From: Ganoderma boninense
Taxonomy: Eukaryota; Basidiomycota; Agaricomycetes; Polyporales; Polyporaceae
DNA: 64,000 bases
Assembly: GCA_002900995.3 (NCBI GenBank)
Contig: CM035306.1
Span: 806,001-870,000, forward strand
Reading direction: 5' to 3'
In this document: piece by piece, positions 1-11,732 of the stretch
Layout of the letters: each line of letters opens with the position of its first letter
Numbering within the stretch: position 1 is the stretch's first letter
Program-made: the position numbers and the translations under genes
The notes under the pieces: model-generated
Told to the model about the DNA's origin: nothing
The model's input: the letters and a program-made list of their open reading frames with translations, nothing else
The model's database searches: none

Positions 1-48
1 AGTTTGACGTTGCCACAGTACTGCCTGATAGCTCAATCGTACATGCAG

Positions 49-1218
49 CCCAGATTTGCGCCTGCCTGTGACGCACTTATGAGAGACGTAATTATCAAGC
101 TCGTAAAGAAGGATTCAGAAGAACACCGCATCTACGAAGAACTACTGCACTGTAACGAGTTATCGGGACAGGACTTCAAAGGCGTACTGCCTCCCTTGGC
201 CATCCTCAACAGCCAGCACGACTTCTCCTTCATTGTGATGCCTAGGTGCACCCAATCGTCTTCCTCTTTATGCGTTGCGTCTCACATAATATAGATGGGG
301 CGAATATGCACCTCTCCACTCCCTTAAGACGGTTGGCGCAATCTTGTCCTTGATGAGGTGCTTGCTAAAGGTATGGATGTCGACCACTCAGGAGGTCCAC
401 GGCTGAATGGTACCCAGGGTCTCGCTTTTCTACACAGCCATCGCATCATACACCGTGTATGTGGCGCTCCCCTCTGGCTGATCCTCGCCTATGACTAACC
501 GCAGAGCGGACAGGACATCGACTACCACAACATCATGGTCAACTACTACGTGTTCGGCGCCTTCAATGAGAAGTTTACCCACATGCTCGAGGAGCATCGA
601 CAGGGCCCCATCGCTTTTCACTGCCTCATGGATTTTGACAGATCGCTTAAGTTCCCGTCTGACACGTCCCTCGATGCTTGCCGTCTGCTGGCAGAGGAAG
701 CTTTGGTGTCGGCAACGCCCTACCACCCGTTCGACCTGAACCTGGCCGAGCACGACTATAACCCGTTCGCATACGACGTCGGGTGTCTTGGGAACCTGTT
801 CCGGATAAATTATGCTGTACGTCGTCATGCTCGCAGCTCACCAGCGTACGACGTGAGCGACTGACAGCAAGGGCAGGATATCGTCTCCGTCGTACCTATG
901 CTTGCTCCTCTTTTCGACCAGATGACTACTCACGTCATATCGGAGCGTTTCAAAGCAGCGGATGCACTGGCAGTCTTCGAGGACATCACTCGTGAATTGC
1001 CTGGCGACGCGCTCTGCACACCGGTGCAGGTGGAACCGGATTGGGGCCGTCGAGATCCCAAGACGTATTGGGCGAAAGTGCCGCCTGGTTTCTCTGCGAC
1101 TCCAGGGCTCTACCGCACACCGCCGCCGTCACTCGCCCGTCGGTTATTGGATCTCATCACCAACTACGCCATCGGATGGAAGATCATGCTATTTTTGCGG
1201 AGTGTGCTCCGTGTATAG
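49..1218 (+). CDS. Fungal kinase-like protein, copy 1 (5' end outside window)
   Basis: Five exons are visible: 49-245, 295-370, 418-456, 514-816 and 877-1218, giving 318 residues; bases 1-48 are the tail of an intron ending in CAG. Joining 418-456 to 514 creates the catalytic loop HRDIDYHN, which matches the HRDxxxxN pattern of protein kinases. The ATP-binding lysine is probably in VIKLVKK near the start. The position of the DFG motif reads DFD (MDFDRS), so metal binding may be altered. The C-terminal part (from MLAPLFDQMTTHV) is not part of the core fold and is shared with the next gene. The two genes are tandem copies with matching introns. Function and substrate are unknown; whether it phosphorylates anything cannot be decided from sequence. 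Confidence 0.8.
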
Positions 1219-1813
1219 AGGCTCACACGTTTTGCGCTCTGTATAGCGCTCTATCTCAGGTATGTGGAAATTTCGAGACAATTCACGACTCGGACAGTCG
1301 GGAGTTGTTCCGATAGCGTTTGTCACTCTCTTGCCGGCTCGAATTCCTGCAGCGAAGCGCCATTGTATGTGGTCCCGCATATATAGAATCGCATGACTTG
1401 TAAAAGATTACATGTCCTAGCACTTATGCTTATGAGCAGCCATCGTCGCTCTCCGAGTTCCCTCAGGCTGCTGCCCTGCGTCATCCGAGTCCGAGCCATA
1501 CTAAAACCACTGCCAGTGTTCCATCGAGATGGATGCTGTGCACATGGCAGGGAGTCCTGTGGGGCCATATAAACACAGAAGCCTGAGCCTTTGCGCGGGG
1601 ATATCGAGAGAATACTCCTGGCAATCCGCCTGATCTGAGTAAGTTATGCCGGCGCAGCGACGGAGATGAAAAACAAGCGCCTCTTCGGTGGTTCAAATTC
1701 TGAAGCGCGCTGCCGCTCTTTGTCGAACCTCTCCCTCGTCGTTCAGTTGTTCTGTCTGCAAACATCCCACTTGTGACTTCACGGACGCTGGTGTGCCTCG
1801 ATCCAACGACGGA
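1219..1813. other. Gap between the tandem kinase-like genes
   Basis: No gene is supported here. It must contain the 3' end of copy 1 and the promoter of copy 2. The copy 2 frame stays open upstream to a GTG at 1688, but the first in-frame ATG is at 1814. Confidence 0.5.
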
Positions 1814-3512
1814 ATGTCGCTTTCTATCAAATTTTCTCCCTTCTTCAAGGACCTATGGCCCAGCGCCGATTCAGAGTTGTTCCGGGCCTGCTGGTGTCAA
1901 AATGAAGCTCAAGCTCTCAAACTTGAACGGTCTGAGCCTGAGGCTTCCTCCGAGCCGCTCGACGTCGCGACGTTTCCCAGCGTGAGTCACTTCTAAGGCC
2001 CGATGCAGCTTCCGCAGCTCATTATATGCGCTTTAGGTACCAGGTGGAGACCTGTCCGGTATTGGAGGCGCAGAGGGGTATACATGGTCCCAGATGATAC
2101 CGTTTTGGCAAGCGTATCGTCCGTGGCTTGCATCTCGAGGATTCCACCTCTTCGAACTCCGTTATGGCCAGGGGTCTTCCGGTTTCGAGGTCCCATCGCT
2201 GACCCAATGCCCGGCAACTCTACCGTTTGCGAAATTCGTCGACGGTGAGACAGAATCAGGTCTCTGTAGGACGCCACTTGTGAGTTCAATGTCTGAGCAT
2301 CGTCGTTGGATGGCTCACTAACAGTGTCCTATCTAGCCGAAGTTCGCGCCTGCCCGCGACGCCCTTACGCGTGATGTCGTGATCAAGCTGGTCAGGAAAG
2401 GTTCAGACGAACACCGCATATACCAAGACCTACAGGACTGCAACGCGCGGTCGGGAAATGCTCTCCAGGGCGTGATACCGCCCGTGGCTATCCTCGACAG
2501 TCAGTATGAGTTCTCCTTCGTCGTGATGCCCAGGTACGCCGTCCAATAGATCGTCCCTGTTCACATCAATACTGAAACTGTTTAGGTGGGGCAGCTACGC
2601 CCCGCTTGCATCCTTCGAGACGGTCGGTGGCGTTCTGAGCCTAATGCGGAGTCTGCTCAAGGTGAGGAGTCCGGCACCACTCGAGATCCGCGGCTGAACA
2701 GTCTCAAGGGTCTTGCCTTCCTACACAGCCGTCGAATTGTCCACCGTGTACGTGTCATCCTCCTTTCAGCTGATCCAGGGGCTCACCGGACTGCGCACCG
2801 TAGGACATCGACTTCCACAACATCATGGTCAACTGCTACACCTTCGGTCCTTTTCAGAAGGACGAATTCCGACGTGCGCTCGAGGGGCACCGACAGGGCC
2901 CCGATGCCGTCCACGCTCTCATGGACTTCGACAGGTCGCTGAAGCTCCCGTTGGACACGCCCCTCGACGCGTGCCGCCTGCCCGAAAACGAGTCCCTGGT
3001 GTCGGGAACGCCCTTCGGGCCGCTCGACTTCTCTCTTGGAGAGCATGACTACGACCCGTTCGCGTTCGACGTGGGGTGCCTGGGAGCGATATTCCAGCTG
3101 AATTACGCTGTGCGTCTCCGTTCCTGCGTGTATTGCGCGACTCACCGGAAGCTAACGAGCTCGACAGGATATCGTTCCCATCATTCCGATGCTTGCACCC
3201 CTCTTCGACCAGATGACGACCCACGTCGTGTCGGAACGCTCCAAGGCTGCAGATGCCCTGGCGTTCTTCGAGGACGCGACGCGCCAGCTGCCCAGCGACG
3301 TGCTCTGCGCGGAGGTGAAGCTGGTACAGAGTTGGGACCCCGTCAACGATCCCAACGTCTACTGGTCGAAACTGCCTCCGGATTTCTGCAAGACCCCAGG
3401 GATATACAGGACGCCGCCCCAGTCGCTCGTCCGCAGGATTTTGAATGCGATCGCCGAGTACAGGATCGGATGGCGGATCCTGCTGTTCGTGCGCCGCGTG
3501 CTGCGTGTGTAG
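1814..3512 (+). CDS. Fungal kinase-like protein, copy 2
   Basis: Seven exons (1814-1981, 2037-2279, 2337-2533, 2586-2661, 2709-2747, 2804-3109, 3168-3512) join in frame to about 457 residues. The last five exons match copy 1 in phase and in length within 3 nt, which shows a tandem duplication. Motifs seen are VIKLVRK (likely ATP-anchoring Lys), HRDIDFHN (catalytic loop) and MDFDRS at the DFG position. The C-terminus ends LLFVRRVLRV, as in copy 1. Exon 2 encodes a Trp/Tyr-rich N-lobe start (FWQAYRPWLASRGFHL). The start is uncertain because the only in-frame ATG in exon 1 is at 1814. It is an expanded family in wood-decay fungi; no substrate is known, and an atypical or pseudokinase role is possible. 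Confidence 0.82.
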
Positions 3513-3908
3513 AGATTAATGTATGCATCGTTGTGTGCATACAGGTTTCGGTACCCGTCCGACTTCGCCACTATCCCTCATCCCGGCGATTAGACTGCTC
3601 GCTGCCCTCAAAACGTCGTTCCGAATATCAATATCGCGAAGTTCGCCCGGGAGAGCACAGGAGATGCATATGCGTCACATATGCATATGTTGCACATCAA
3701 TGTCCGTCATAACTGGTTCGCAGTGAAAGTGAAGCCCGACCATCCTATTCGATGGGAGTGAAGGGAGATTGCCCATCGTACGTTATCCAGGGTAAGTCGT
3801 ACACTTGTATCGAGTTATTTAAATCAATCTTCCTCTCCCACCAAAATAAAAACCAGAAAACTTGCAGCCGCACCCGCACACGAATGCGCCACCCCCGGCC
3901 CGCACGAG
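3513..3908. other. Convergent intergenic spacer
   Basis: Lies between the converging kinase-like copy 2 and methyltransferase genes. It holds a 14-bp perfect palindrome (ACATATGCATATGT, 3677-3690). No gene seen. Confidence 0.6.
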
Positions 3909-4889
3909 CTAATGACGCTTCACGCCCCGCGCGACGAACCACGTCGCCTCCTCCCCGCGAGGGTCATGCGGCATCGCGTGCGTCGCGGCGTCGTGGAACT
4001 CGAACGCGCCCAAGCCCGCGCCCTCGAACGCCCCGCGGAGGTGCCCTTCGGTGATGCCGTGGCGGTGGGGCACGACGCCGTGGTGGCTCTCGGGGAAGAG
4101 CTGGCGGCCGTCGGCGGCGGCCTTGATGTCCGCGACGAGGAGCGTGCCGCCCGGCTTGAGGAAGGACGCGAGGAGGCGCGTGGTGTCGTCGAGAGAGGCG
4201 AAGCGGTGGAAGCACGCGCAGCACTGCGGTTTGCGGACGTGCAAAGGAGTTGAGTGAGGGAACGGGCACGGCACGGGTGTGGAGAGAACTCGGAGACTCA
4301 CCACAACGAGGTCGAACTTGACGCCCCCCAGCTCGCTCGCCTCGCCCTTGAGCTCGACGCAGACGGCCTTCATCGTCTCCGGGGCCAGACCGAGCTTCTG
4401 CGTCGCGAGCGCGTTGTAGCGGTCGACCGAGGCCTGGCTGATGTCCACCCCGACGATCTTCTTGACGTGCGGGACGAGCTGCTCCGAGATCATGCCTTCG
4501 CAGACGGTCAGTCCTCATCAGCGCCAGCTGAAAGAATACTGAACTGAAGGAGAATGGGGCGACGCACCGACGCCACACGCGAAGTCGAGGACGGCGGTGT
4601 GCTCCTTGTCGAAGAGCGCGGGCCACCACCCGCGCATCGCGTCGACCTCCTTGCGGGCCAAGTCGCGCCAGCCCGCGAACGCCTCCTCGCCCATGTTCGC
4701 GCATTCGTCGAAGTGCGCCCCGTTTGCAGCCGCGACGTCGCGCGCATGGCCGTGACGATCGCCATGATCGTGCCTGTGGTCGTGTCCGTGGCCATGATCA
4801 TGACCATGACCACGCCTGTGGTCGTGTCCGTGTCCATGTCCGTGGCCGTGGCCGTGTCCATGGTCGTGTCCGTGTCCGTGGTGAGCCAT
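3909..4889 (-). CDS. SAM-dependent methyltransferase with His-rich N-terminus
   Basis: Three exons on the minus strand (4568-4889, 4302-4495, 3909-4223) join in frame to 276 residues. Class I methyltransferase motifs are visible: VLDFACGVG (motif I, glycine-rich SAM loop, split by intron 1), VGVDIS (acidic residue that would bind the SAM ribose), FDLVVV (motif II) and FLKPGGTLLVADI. The first ~45 residues are mostly His, Gly and Asp in HGHD-type repeats, typical of metal-binding tails, and are absent from the paralogue at 9438-10319. Methyl acceptor unknown; a small molecule or protein are both possible. The ATG at 4889 opens the His-rich exon. The exon 2 and exon 3 lengths (194 and 315 nt) equal those of the paralogue exactly. 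Confidence 0.85.
4745..4889. repeat. Imperfect tandem repeat encoding the His-Gly-Asp tail
   Basis: Short CCGTGG / CCATGG / TCGTGT units alternate along this stretch and read on the minus strand as HGHD-type repeats at the N-terminus of the methyltransferase. Such arrays usually arise by replication slippage (inference). Confidence 0.7.
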
Positions 4890-5860
4890 GTCCGAATCTC
4901 TGAGTCGAGGATAAGTACAAGGGCGCGAGGAAGGAAGATGGGGGAGTTGGATGAGAGGGCTTTGCAGTGGGTCGCGGTGCTTAAGTAGCCTGTACTTGGA
5001 CCACTGCCTCTGAGTCGGCTGTGGTCATGGGACGAGAACGTAAGGAATCACACCTGGAACAAGTGTAGGGGGGGAGCATGACGATGGCGATGTGGCCGAG
5101 CGGACGCGAAGGCATCCGGCGTTATACTATGACCGTCCGGCCTCAGGCTCCCCCCACGCAACAAAGTCATTTACTTAAGTACTATCGAGTCTGCCGCCGA
5201 CTGCGAGGGTACTCTGAGTCTCAACGTTTATTTCTCAGACCTGATACTCAAGGCGAGTGATCGCCATTCCGCTCATATTCGTACACCTGTGTATGGTTAA
5301 CAATACTCATGCTACGACTTGTCAGAGGGTTGGGGACTTATTTCCTACGCGGCTCATCACGCATTCCGCACCGCCACGCAGCATTCGTACGCGACCCATG
5401 ACGTCAGAATATTGTGTAGTTGACGAACACCTACACGTAGCGACTCTTGGCCATACGCACGATGCACGGACATGAGGTAAGTACAGCGATGTAGCGAAAA
5501 CGTGACAAATAACTTAAGACATAGTGATAGTGCTAGTAGTGATTTGACCGTGACCATATAATGGTCGTGGCTTCAGGGCGGACCCTGTGTACAAAATGAT
5601 TAATCTCTCCGCCCAGAGCGTTAGGCTCTGCCGACACAGTATCCACCACACGTCCTCCAGACTTATGCCACACACACCGTCCAATAACAATATAACGGTG
5701 CGCCCAGTTTTCCCCGCTCGCCCTCAACTCAGAGCTCACCAGCGCGACTCTTCATATCCGAGATCCCAGTGCCCCCGTTCCCGGACGAAGCTATAAAACA
5801 AATAGCAAGCAACGACAGCGCGCTCATCAGTACGAACCCCCGCCCACCGAAGGCTCAGAC
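4890..5860. other. Intergenic, no gene seen
   Basis: Only short, unsupported open frames. It contains the promoter of the His-rich methyltransferase and the 3' flank of the membrane protein gene. A tRNA A-box-like TGGCCGAGCGG near 5092 has no matching B box. Confidence 0.6.
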
Positions 5861-7317
5861 TCAGAAACGAAGGCACTCACACCAGCGCGCCTCCTCGTAC
5901 CCCGGCAAGACCTCCGACTCGCACAGCGCAGGCTGGTTATGCCTTGGCGCGCCCCCGCCCCCACGCGCCGTCATCCCGCTCAGCACGCCCCGCAGCGCCG
6001 CGAGCTCCTCCTGCAGCGCCTGCACCGCGCCCGCGCTCACGGGCGACTCCCCCGCGCTCGATAAGTCTCCTCCCGGGCCTGGGGGGTGGCCACGGATGAA
6101 CTCGCGCTTCGTGTCCAACGTCCGCGGGGAGGTCACGGGCGAGGGGAGCGGCGGAAACGCGCCGCCGTCTTAGCGTTGTCGTCGTTTGCCGTTTAGCGCA
6201 TGCGTACACAACGAGGGAAAGAGGAAAGGGGGTCCCGCTCACCTGTGGCGTGGTTGGAGTACACACTAGCGCTCACGGGGCGGGAGGCGAGGCCGCCTAT
6301 GTGCACGAGCGGCGGCATGGTGCTCTCGCTCTCGCTCGCGTCCGTTTCCGGGTCCGCCTTCGCGTCGAAGTTGGAGTTCATGGTGTACGGGTCGATGGCC
6401 GCGGACATGGACGAGCGCTTGCGCCGCTCGCGGCAGCAGAGCAGGAAAACGAGCGTCGGGGCGACGAGCAGGACTACGACGCCCCCCACCACCCCGCCAG
6501 CGATCGCGGCCGTGTGCGATTGCGAGGACGACGCGGCGTCAAGCGCCGCGCTCGAAGAGGATGTGGAGGCGGCGGCGGCGGCGGAGGCCTGGAGCGCGGT
6601 GCTTGAAGAGCCCAATCCGGAGGCGGAGAAGGAATTAGAATCAGAATTAGTGGAGGGGGACGGGGAAGAGGTAGAGGTAGAGGCCCGGGTGCCAGAGGTG
6701 GTGGACGAAGGGGCCGGCGCGAGGGTGTTAGCGGGCGGATTCGCAGACGCGCTCGTGGATGCCGCAGAGGAGTGGGTGGCGTCGTCCTCGGTCGTGTAGA
6801 CGAGGTAGTCGAAGATGATGAGCGACTCCTTGCTGCCCGACGCGCTCATCACGAGCGTGTGCTCCGCGTCCTCCAGGCCCGAGGTCGAGTAGACGAGGTG
6901 GTTGTAGAGGATCGTACCGCTCGAGTCGGGTGTGTGCGTGAACTGGCCGACGGTCACGCCGTCGATTGTGAACGCGAGGTTCACGTTCGTGTTCGCGCCC
7001 TTGAGGAAGTTCGGTATCACGTTGTAGACGTAGACCGCAGTGCCGCGGAACGTGACGGAAACCTGGATGGGGGTGCCGACGAAGTACGTCGCGTGGTGCC
7101 AGGTCTGGTCGTAAATCTGGTTTGTGTCGAACTCGGAGGGCTTGATCGCGCAGACGCTGCACTGCTCTGTGGGGGAGCCAAGATGCCAAGAGGCATTGTT
7201 GGGGGAGTAGACGGGTATCACGGTCCCGTCGCTGCTTCCGTGCGTGTCGTCGACGGTGACATTGACCGATACGGCAGTGATGGGCGGAATGAGAGACGCG
7301 AGGAGCGAGAGAACCAT
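5861..7317 (-). CDS. Single-pass membrane protein with Ser/Thr stalk
   Basis: Two minus-strand exons (6243-7317 and 5861-6168) give 460 residues. Order: a signal peptide (MVLSLLASLIPPITAVSV); an extracellular beta-rich domain to about residue 170 with CSVCAIKP and TWHHATY motifs of a kind seen repeatedly in agaricomycete surface proteins; a Ser/Thr/Ala/Pro stalk likely O-glycosylated; one hydrophobic segment (AAIAGGVVGGVVVLLVAPTL) followed by the basic stop-transfer CCRERRKR; and a cytosolic tail. Topology is inferred: outside N-terminus, inside C-terminus. The tail ends LPGYEEARWCECLRF; a GTGAGT just before the stop could be a further donor, so the last residues are uncertain. Ligand unknown; a wall sensor or adhesion role is plausible but unproven. 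Confidence 0.8.
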
Positions 7318-9437
7318 ACATGCCCATAACAGCCTCCTCTATCCCGTCCCATGAGCCGGCTGTGCTGAGAAGTAGATGGTAGGACACCCACCAGCGACGA
7401 AGTAACGTATAGCCGTTCCTGCCAACCCATTTGCAGCGATAACACTCCGCTCGCCCATGTGAAGCCTTCATAGACAGGCAGATCAGCCCGGGGATTCACA
7501 GGACTAGAAAGAAGAGAGAGAACGGACACATACGGAGTCCAGCTCGACGAAGGTTGGGGGTGGAGGCGGAACTTGGAAGGCTCGAAGAATTCCTGTGCTT
7601 TCGTATCCGTCAGATGTTATAAGTGATCCCAGCAGCTCACAACAGTTGACCCGGACTATGAAGCCAACACACCAAGCCAAACCAGGGCACGTGGTACCCA
7701 CTGATCGGGTTGTCATATCGATTCCGAAAGAGTTCTCGGTCGATGGCGATCATCATGTTTCCCCGTCAATGCTGCCACTGCGGACTAAAGCGAGTCGCGA
7801 CACGCAGCTCACGCAGCCTGTTTGTCTGCAACATTGGCCAAAGACTTCAGCGGTACTTACGCCCATTACTGTAATTCCTTGGGCCACGAGGGCTCAAGTT
7901 AGTCATACTTTACCGACAGCGTACAGTGAGGTGCATCTGTTCTGGAGGCTTGATCAAGATGACGGGCATCGCGGAACTAGCGGTTTCAGGTCCACAGGTC
8001 TGAGGCACTGACAGGTGTGGCAGTGTGAGGCTAACCTGCAAGTCGACGTGAGAACTTAGCATGCTTCGAGTCTGGCGTCATGACTTTCCAGGCTCACCTG
8101 TGGGAATCTTCCCCAAATTACCCCTTCGGCCATTTATCTGGAGTACTTCAAAGTACGAAGACAAACCTGTCATCCACCAACCACGCGACGAAGTGCGGAA
8201 ATAAGAGCGCGAGCCAGCAGTGCCACTGATGTCGATGAGTACTGAGTCCTTGTTTACGTAAATGACTGTTTGCAGTGATTGCTGCCCTGACATGACATTG
8301 AGAGCTAAGGAGAAGACGGGTAAGTAGCCTTGTCAGATGGCCACCACCGACCTCGCTCCAGCCAACAGCACTAGGCAACTCCGTGAGTCGCGAATGTCAT
8401 TGTTTGGAATGTGCGGACACGTACCAACCAGCGCATAGTTGAGGATTCGTCGGACCTGCTTGCCAAGCCTCAAGCTCAAGGGACGGGAACTAAGCACGTG
8501 CACTTCAGCTGTCCAGGGACCAAGTTGAAAGTTCCTGAACGACATCTAGGCCTTGGGTGAACACTCTGCCTTGAAGATAGTACCTTGACCACCGGAATCC
8601 AGAGCTGGATATGCCTGTTGGCGAATGCTGGCGAAGCAGGAGCCACAATCCGTCGAGACGATTTGGCCCTATTTGCGATGCTGTGCACGAGGACAGTTCC
8701 GGGCCGAGACGCCGATCGTTCTGTACAACTCGTTTGTAAAGTTGAATGCCGTTTGCTCCGAGCCCATCTTGTCCTCATCTCAGCTTCTGCTCTGTATACC
8801 AGCCTGTGCCAAGTACACGGAACCTGCCAACGGTAGCGAAACGCATGGCTTTTGCGCTTTTACCCATCGCTCGCGAACTTCAAGTTGGTTGCAGTACTAC
8901 TGGGGCAGTGACGTTACCATCCGAGTCTGTTTCCATGCACAACACTGGCATGTAAGTACCTAAACTTGACCTCAGCAGTTGTAAGTACATGTTCGAATAG
9001 CGCGTGGAAACCCAGTGAAGTCTTGACCATTACCTTACTTTTAGAGTCAACTTTCCCGCGGAAAGTTTTCCGGGGACAACAAGCACAATGGATGGCGAGG
9101 ATACCTAGGCAGCGATAGGCTAGTACTTACGATGGAGCGATCCGGTCCATTGATCGGGAGCTCAAACAAACTTCACGCTCGGAGGTGCCTGACCACAACA
9201 ATTTCGGGTCGAGGACTGAATTCGTAATTGTTGCGCATAAATGTATGTTTGTGCTCGTACTCGATCCGAGTTCAAGTCATCCTAGCACGCTGAAAAAAAG
9301 ACGAATCCTATGCATCCGAGCAGGTCGCTCATGGAGTGTGGGCTCAGCATATCGATATCGATTACAATTGAGTTGAATCAATTGTCGCCCCCACGCTGCC
9401 TCGAGCCCTCAGGTCCCAGAGCTCACCGAGCGACAGC
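7318..9437. other. Long intergenic stretch, no supported gene
   Basis: About 2.1 kb with only short scattered open frames; the longest on the plus strand (7595-8011 and 8625-8963) show no recognisable motif and no convincing splice chain. It may hold decayed sequence. It includes the promoter of the membrane protein gene. Confidence 0.5.
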
Positions 9438-10319
9438 CTACAGAGGCTTGACGCCGCGCGCAACGAACCACGTCGTACCCGCCTCCCTCAGCACGCTCGG
9501 CAACTTCAGCGTCGCGGCATCGTGCATCTCGAACGCGCCCAAGCCCGCGCCCTCGAACGCCCCGCGCAGGTGCGCCTCGCTGATGCCGCATCGGTGCGGG
9601 ACGAGGTGGTGGTGCGTCTCGGGGAAGAGCTGCCGGTTGTCCGGCGCGGCCTTGATGTCGACGACGACGAGTGCGCCCCCGGGCTTCAGGAAGGATGCGA
9701 GCAGACGCGACATGCCCTCCAGCGAGGGGAAGTGATGGAACGACGCGGAGCACTGGCGGTGGGGAGAAAGGAACGATGAGCGAGGAAGACGCGTGCGGAG
9801 GATGAGGAAAACTGGGAGGAGAGGCGGCCTACCACGACGAGGTCGAACTTGAGGCCGTCCAGCTCGCCAGGCTCGCCCTTGAGCTCGGCGCAGACGGCCT
9901 TCATCGCCTCGGGGGTCTGGCCGAGCTTCTCGGCCGCGCGGACGTTGTAGCGGTCCACGGAGGCTCGGCTGATGTCCACCCCGACGACCTTCTTCACGTG
10001 CGGGATGAGGTGCTCCGAGATCAGACCTTTCGAGGGGCCCGTCAGAGACATCGTTCTGCACTACACACGAGAAAAGCGGCGACACACCGATCCCGCATGC
10101 GAAGTCCATGACGGTGGTGCGCTCCTTGTCGAAGATGCCGGGCCACTGGGCGCGGATCGCCTGGATCTGCATGCCGGCGGTCTCGTGAGCCTCGGGGTGC
10201 ATGCCCTCGAACTCATGCGCGTGTTCGTCGAAGAACGCCTTGTTCGCTGCGGCGAAGTCATGGTCATGAATGTGCCCGGGAACCTGGGTGGTACCGTGCT
10301 TGGATGAGGAATGGGACAT
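9438..10319 (-). CDS. SAM-dependent methyltransferase, paralogue
   Basis: Three minus-strand exons (10088-10319, 9833-10026, 9438-9752) give 246 residues. Motifs match the gene at 3909-4889: VMDFACGIG (motif I), VGVDIS, FDLVVV and FLKPGGALVVVDI, and it ends VARGVKPL versus VARGVKRH. The first exon lacks the long His tail and keeps only HIHDHD. Identical exon 2 and 3 lengths and the same strand show a duplication, with a membrane protein gene now between the copies. The ATG at 10319 was chosen because it aligns with the paralogue start; the frame stays open upstream to 10466. The substrate is unknown. Confidence 0.83.
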   Translation of the reverse strand: MSHSSSKHGTTQVPGHIHDHDFAAANKAFFDEHAHEFEGMHPEAHETAGMQIQAIRAQWPGIFDKERTTVMDFACGIGVSPLFSCVVQNDVSDGPLERSDLGAPHPAREEGRRGGHQPSLRGPLQRPRGREARPDPRGDEGRLRRAQGRAWRAGRPQVRPRRGRPPLLPVFLILRTRLPRSSFLSPHRQCSASFHHFPSLEGMSRLLASFLKPGGALVVVDIKAAPDNRQLFPETHHHLVPHRCGISEAHLRGAFEGAGLGAFEMHDAATLKLPSVLREAGTTWFVARGVKPL

Positions 10320-11732
10320 GTCGAGGGGTGAATTGAACGGCACAGAAGAGGGCGCAACGGAGGGTAGGGATGAAGAGTTATGACGTCCGGCTTGTTTATG
10401 GAAGGGAAGAAGGGGAAGGGGCAGGCTGAGAATGAGCACTCGGTAAGGATCGAGCCTGAGATACAAACCTCAACATGGTGTTTTCCTTAAGTACCCGCTC
10501 ATCCAGAGTCGGTCCAGGGTGGTCGGATTGCTGAATACAGTGTGGAAGCTCGGAAACGCGTATAGTCCGACAGTAGCCGTATCGAGCCGTATAGTGGCCG
10601 AAGCGACGCAACGCTTGTGACTGGCGCGGTCCTCTCCCTGTTGTCGCATTACAAAGGAAGGACCGACTATCGCCTCCTGGTCTCGTGATTAGGTATTCGC
10701 AGGTCGAGCCGAATGGAGGGAAGTCACTTACTGACTGGCCGTAGTGAGCGTTTGGTAGCTTCCCTTCCTTGGCTGCTGCCTTGCTTCGTGACATCCGTGG
10801 AACAGCATCTAACCGCTGTGTGACACCATGCGACTGGCGATGCGCCTTTCCGCAAAAACCGAACAGAATTCGTGTCACGACACACGCTACCTTCATCTGA
10901 GCCGTTTTGCGTCGCTCAAATATGTTCCGGGAACGCGTTTGTTTCGCGCCCGATTAGGAGGCCCAGTCACGAGACCAACTTAGCAAGCTTTGTATGTACA
11001 TGTCATCTGCACTGACCAGCTTTTGTATAGGCACCATGGCCATCCATGAGGACAAAATCGAACGCATTGAACTCCGAATTCCCTTTGAGCACGGCCCAGG
11101 TACACCGCGTCCTTGAGCTTCGCGTGGAACCAAGGTGCAGCCTGGTCCGAGTCGTGAGCGAAATGCTTGAAGCTCTCGTAGGGGAGGTCGTATGCCCAAG
11201 GTGCTCGCGGCAAAGTGGTCAAAGAAGCCGAACCATCTGGCACACATCCCAGGAAAGAAGCACAGTGCCGAGGTTCGTGATCCTGTGCCACTACAAAATA
11301 CCAGCCACCGTTAGCACTAATTCACCGACAACTCGCCAGAAGGACTCGCCTCGACAATTCTCGCCGCCGCCTCTCCCTCTCGATCGTGAACGGTTTGTCA
11401 TCATGTAGTCCCGCTGCCTACCTGAGGTCCTGTTTTTGCACCCCGTGCCCAAGTTGAAGCGGGCATGGAAGACCCAGCGATGACGTCAAACAAAAACAGG
11501 AAAATTCCCAGCTCGGACACAGAAGGGTGAGCATCAGTATGCTCATGATGTGCACTGTTGGGATATCTGCATACACACTGAGGTCAATGTCTAGCCGCGA
11601 GGGCAGCGGCGTACACGATCTCCTGCCTACTATCATCATCTATGCAGGACTCGGACTCGATTGCCCATCCAAAGATGTCTAGTAGCCCACTGCACGAACC
11701 AGCGTGCGGAAGTCCGGCGAAGCGCCTCATTC
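10320..11732. other. Intergenic, no supported gene
   Basis: Several overlapping short frames on the minus strand (10396-10896, 10954-11291) switch frame without clear splice sites and match nothing I recognise. Confidence 0.5.

Noticed and set aside
1685..1705. B-box-like GGTTCAAATTC
   Set aside because: No A box upstream and no cloverleaf; it is in the leader of the second kinase-like gene.
5080..5170. Possible tRNA (TGGCCGAGCGG resembles an A box)
   Set aside because: No B box (GGTTCRANTCC) at a suitable distance and no pairing acceptor stem.
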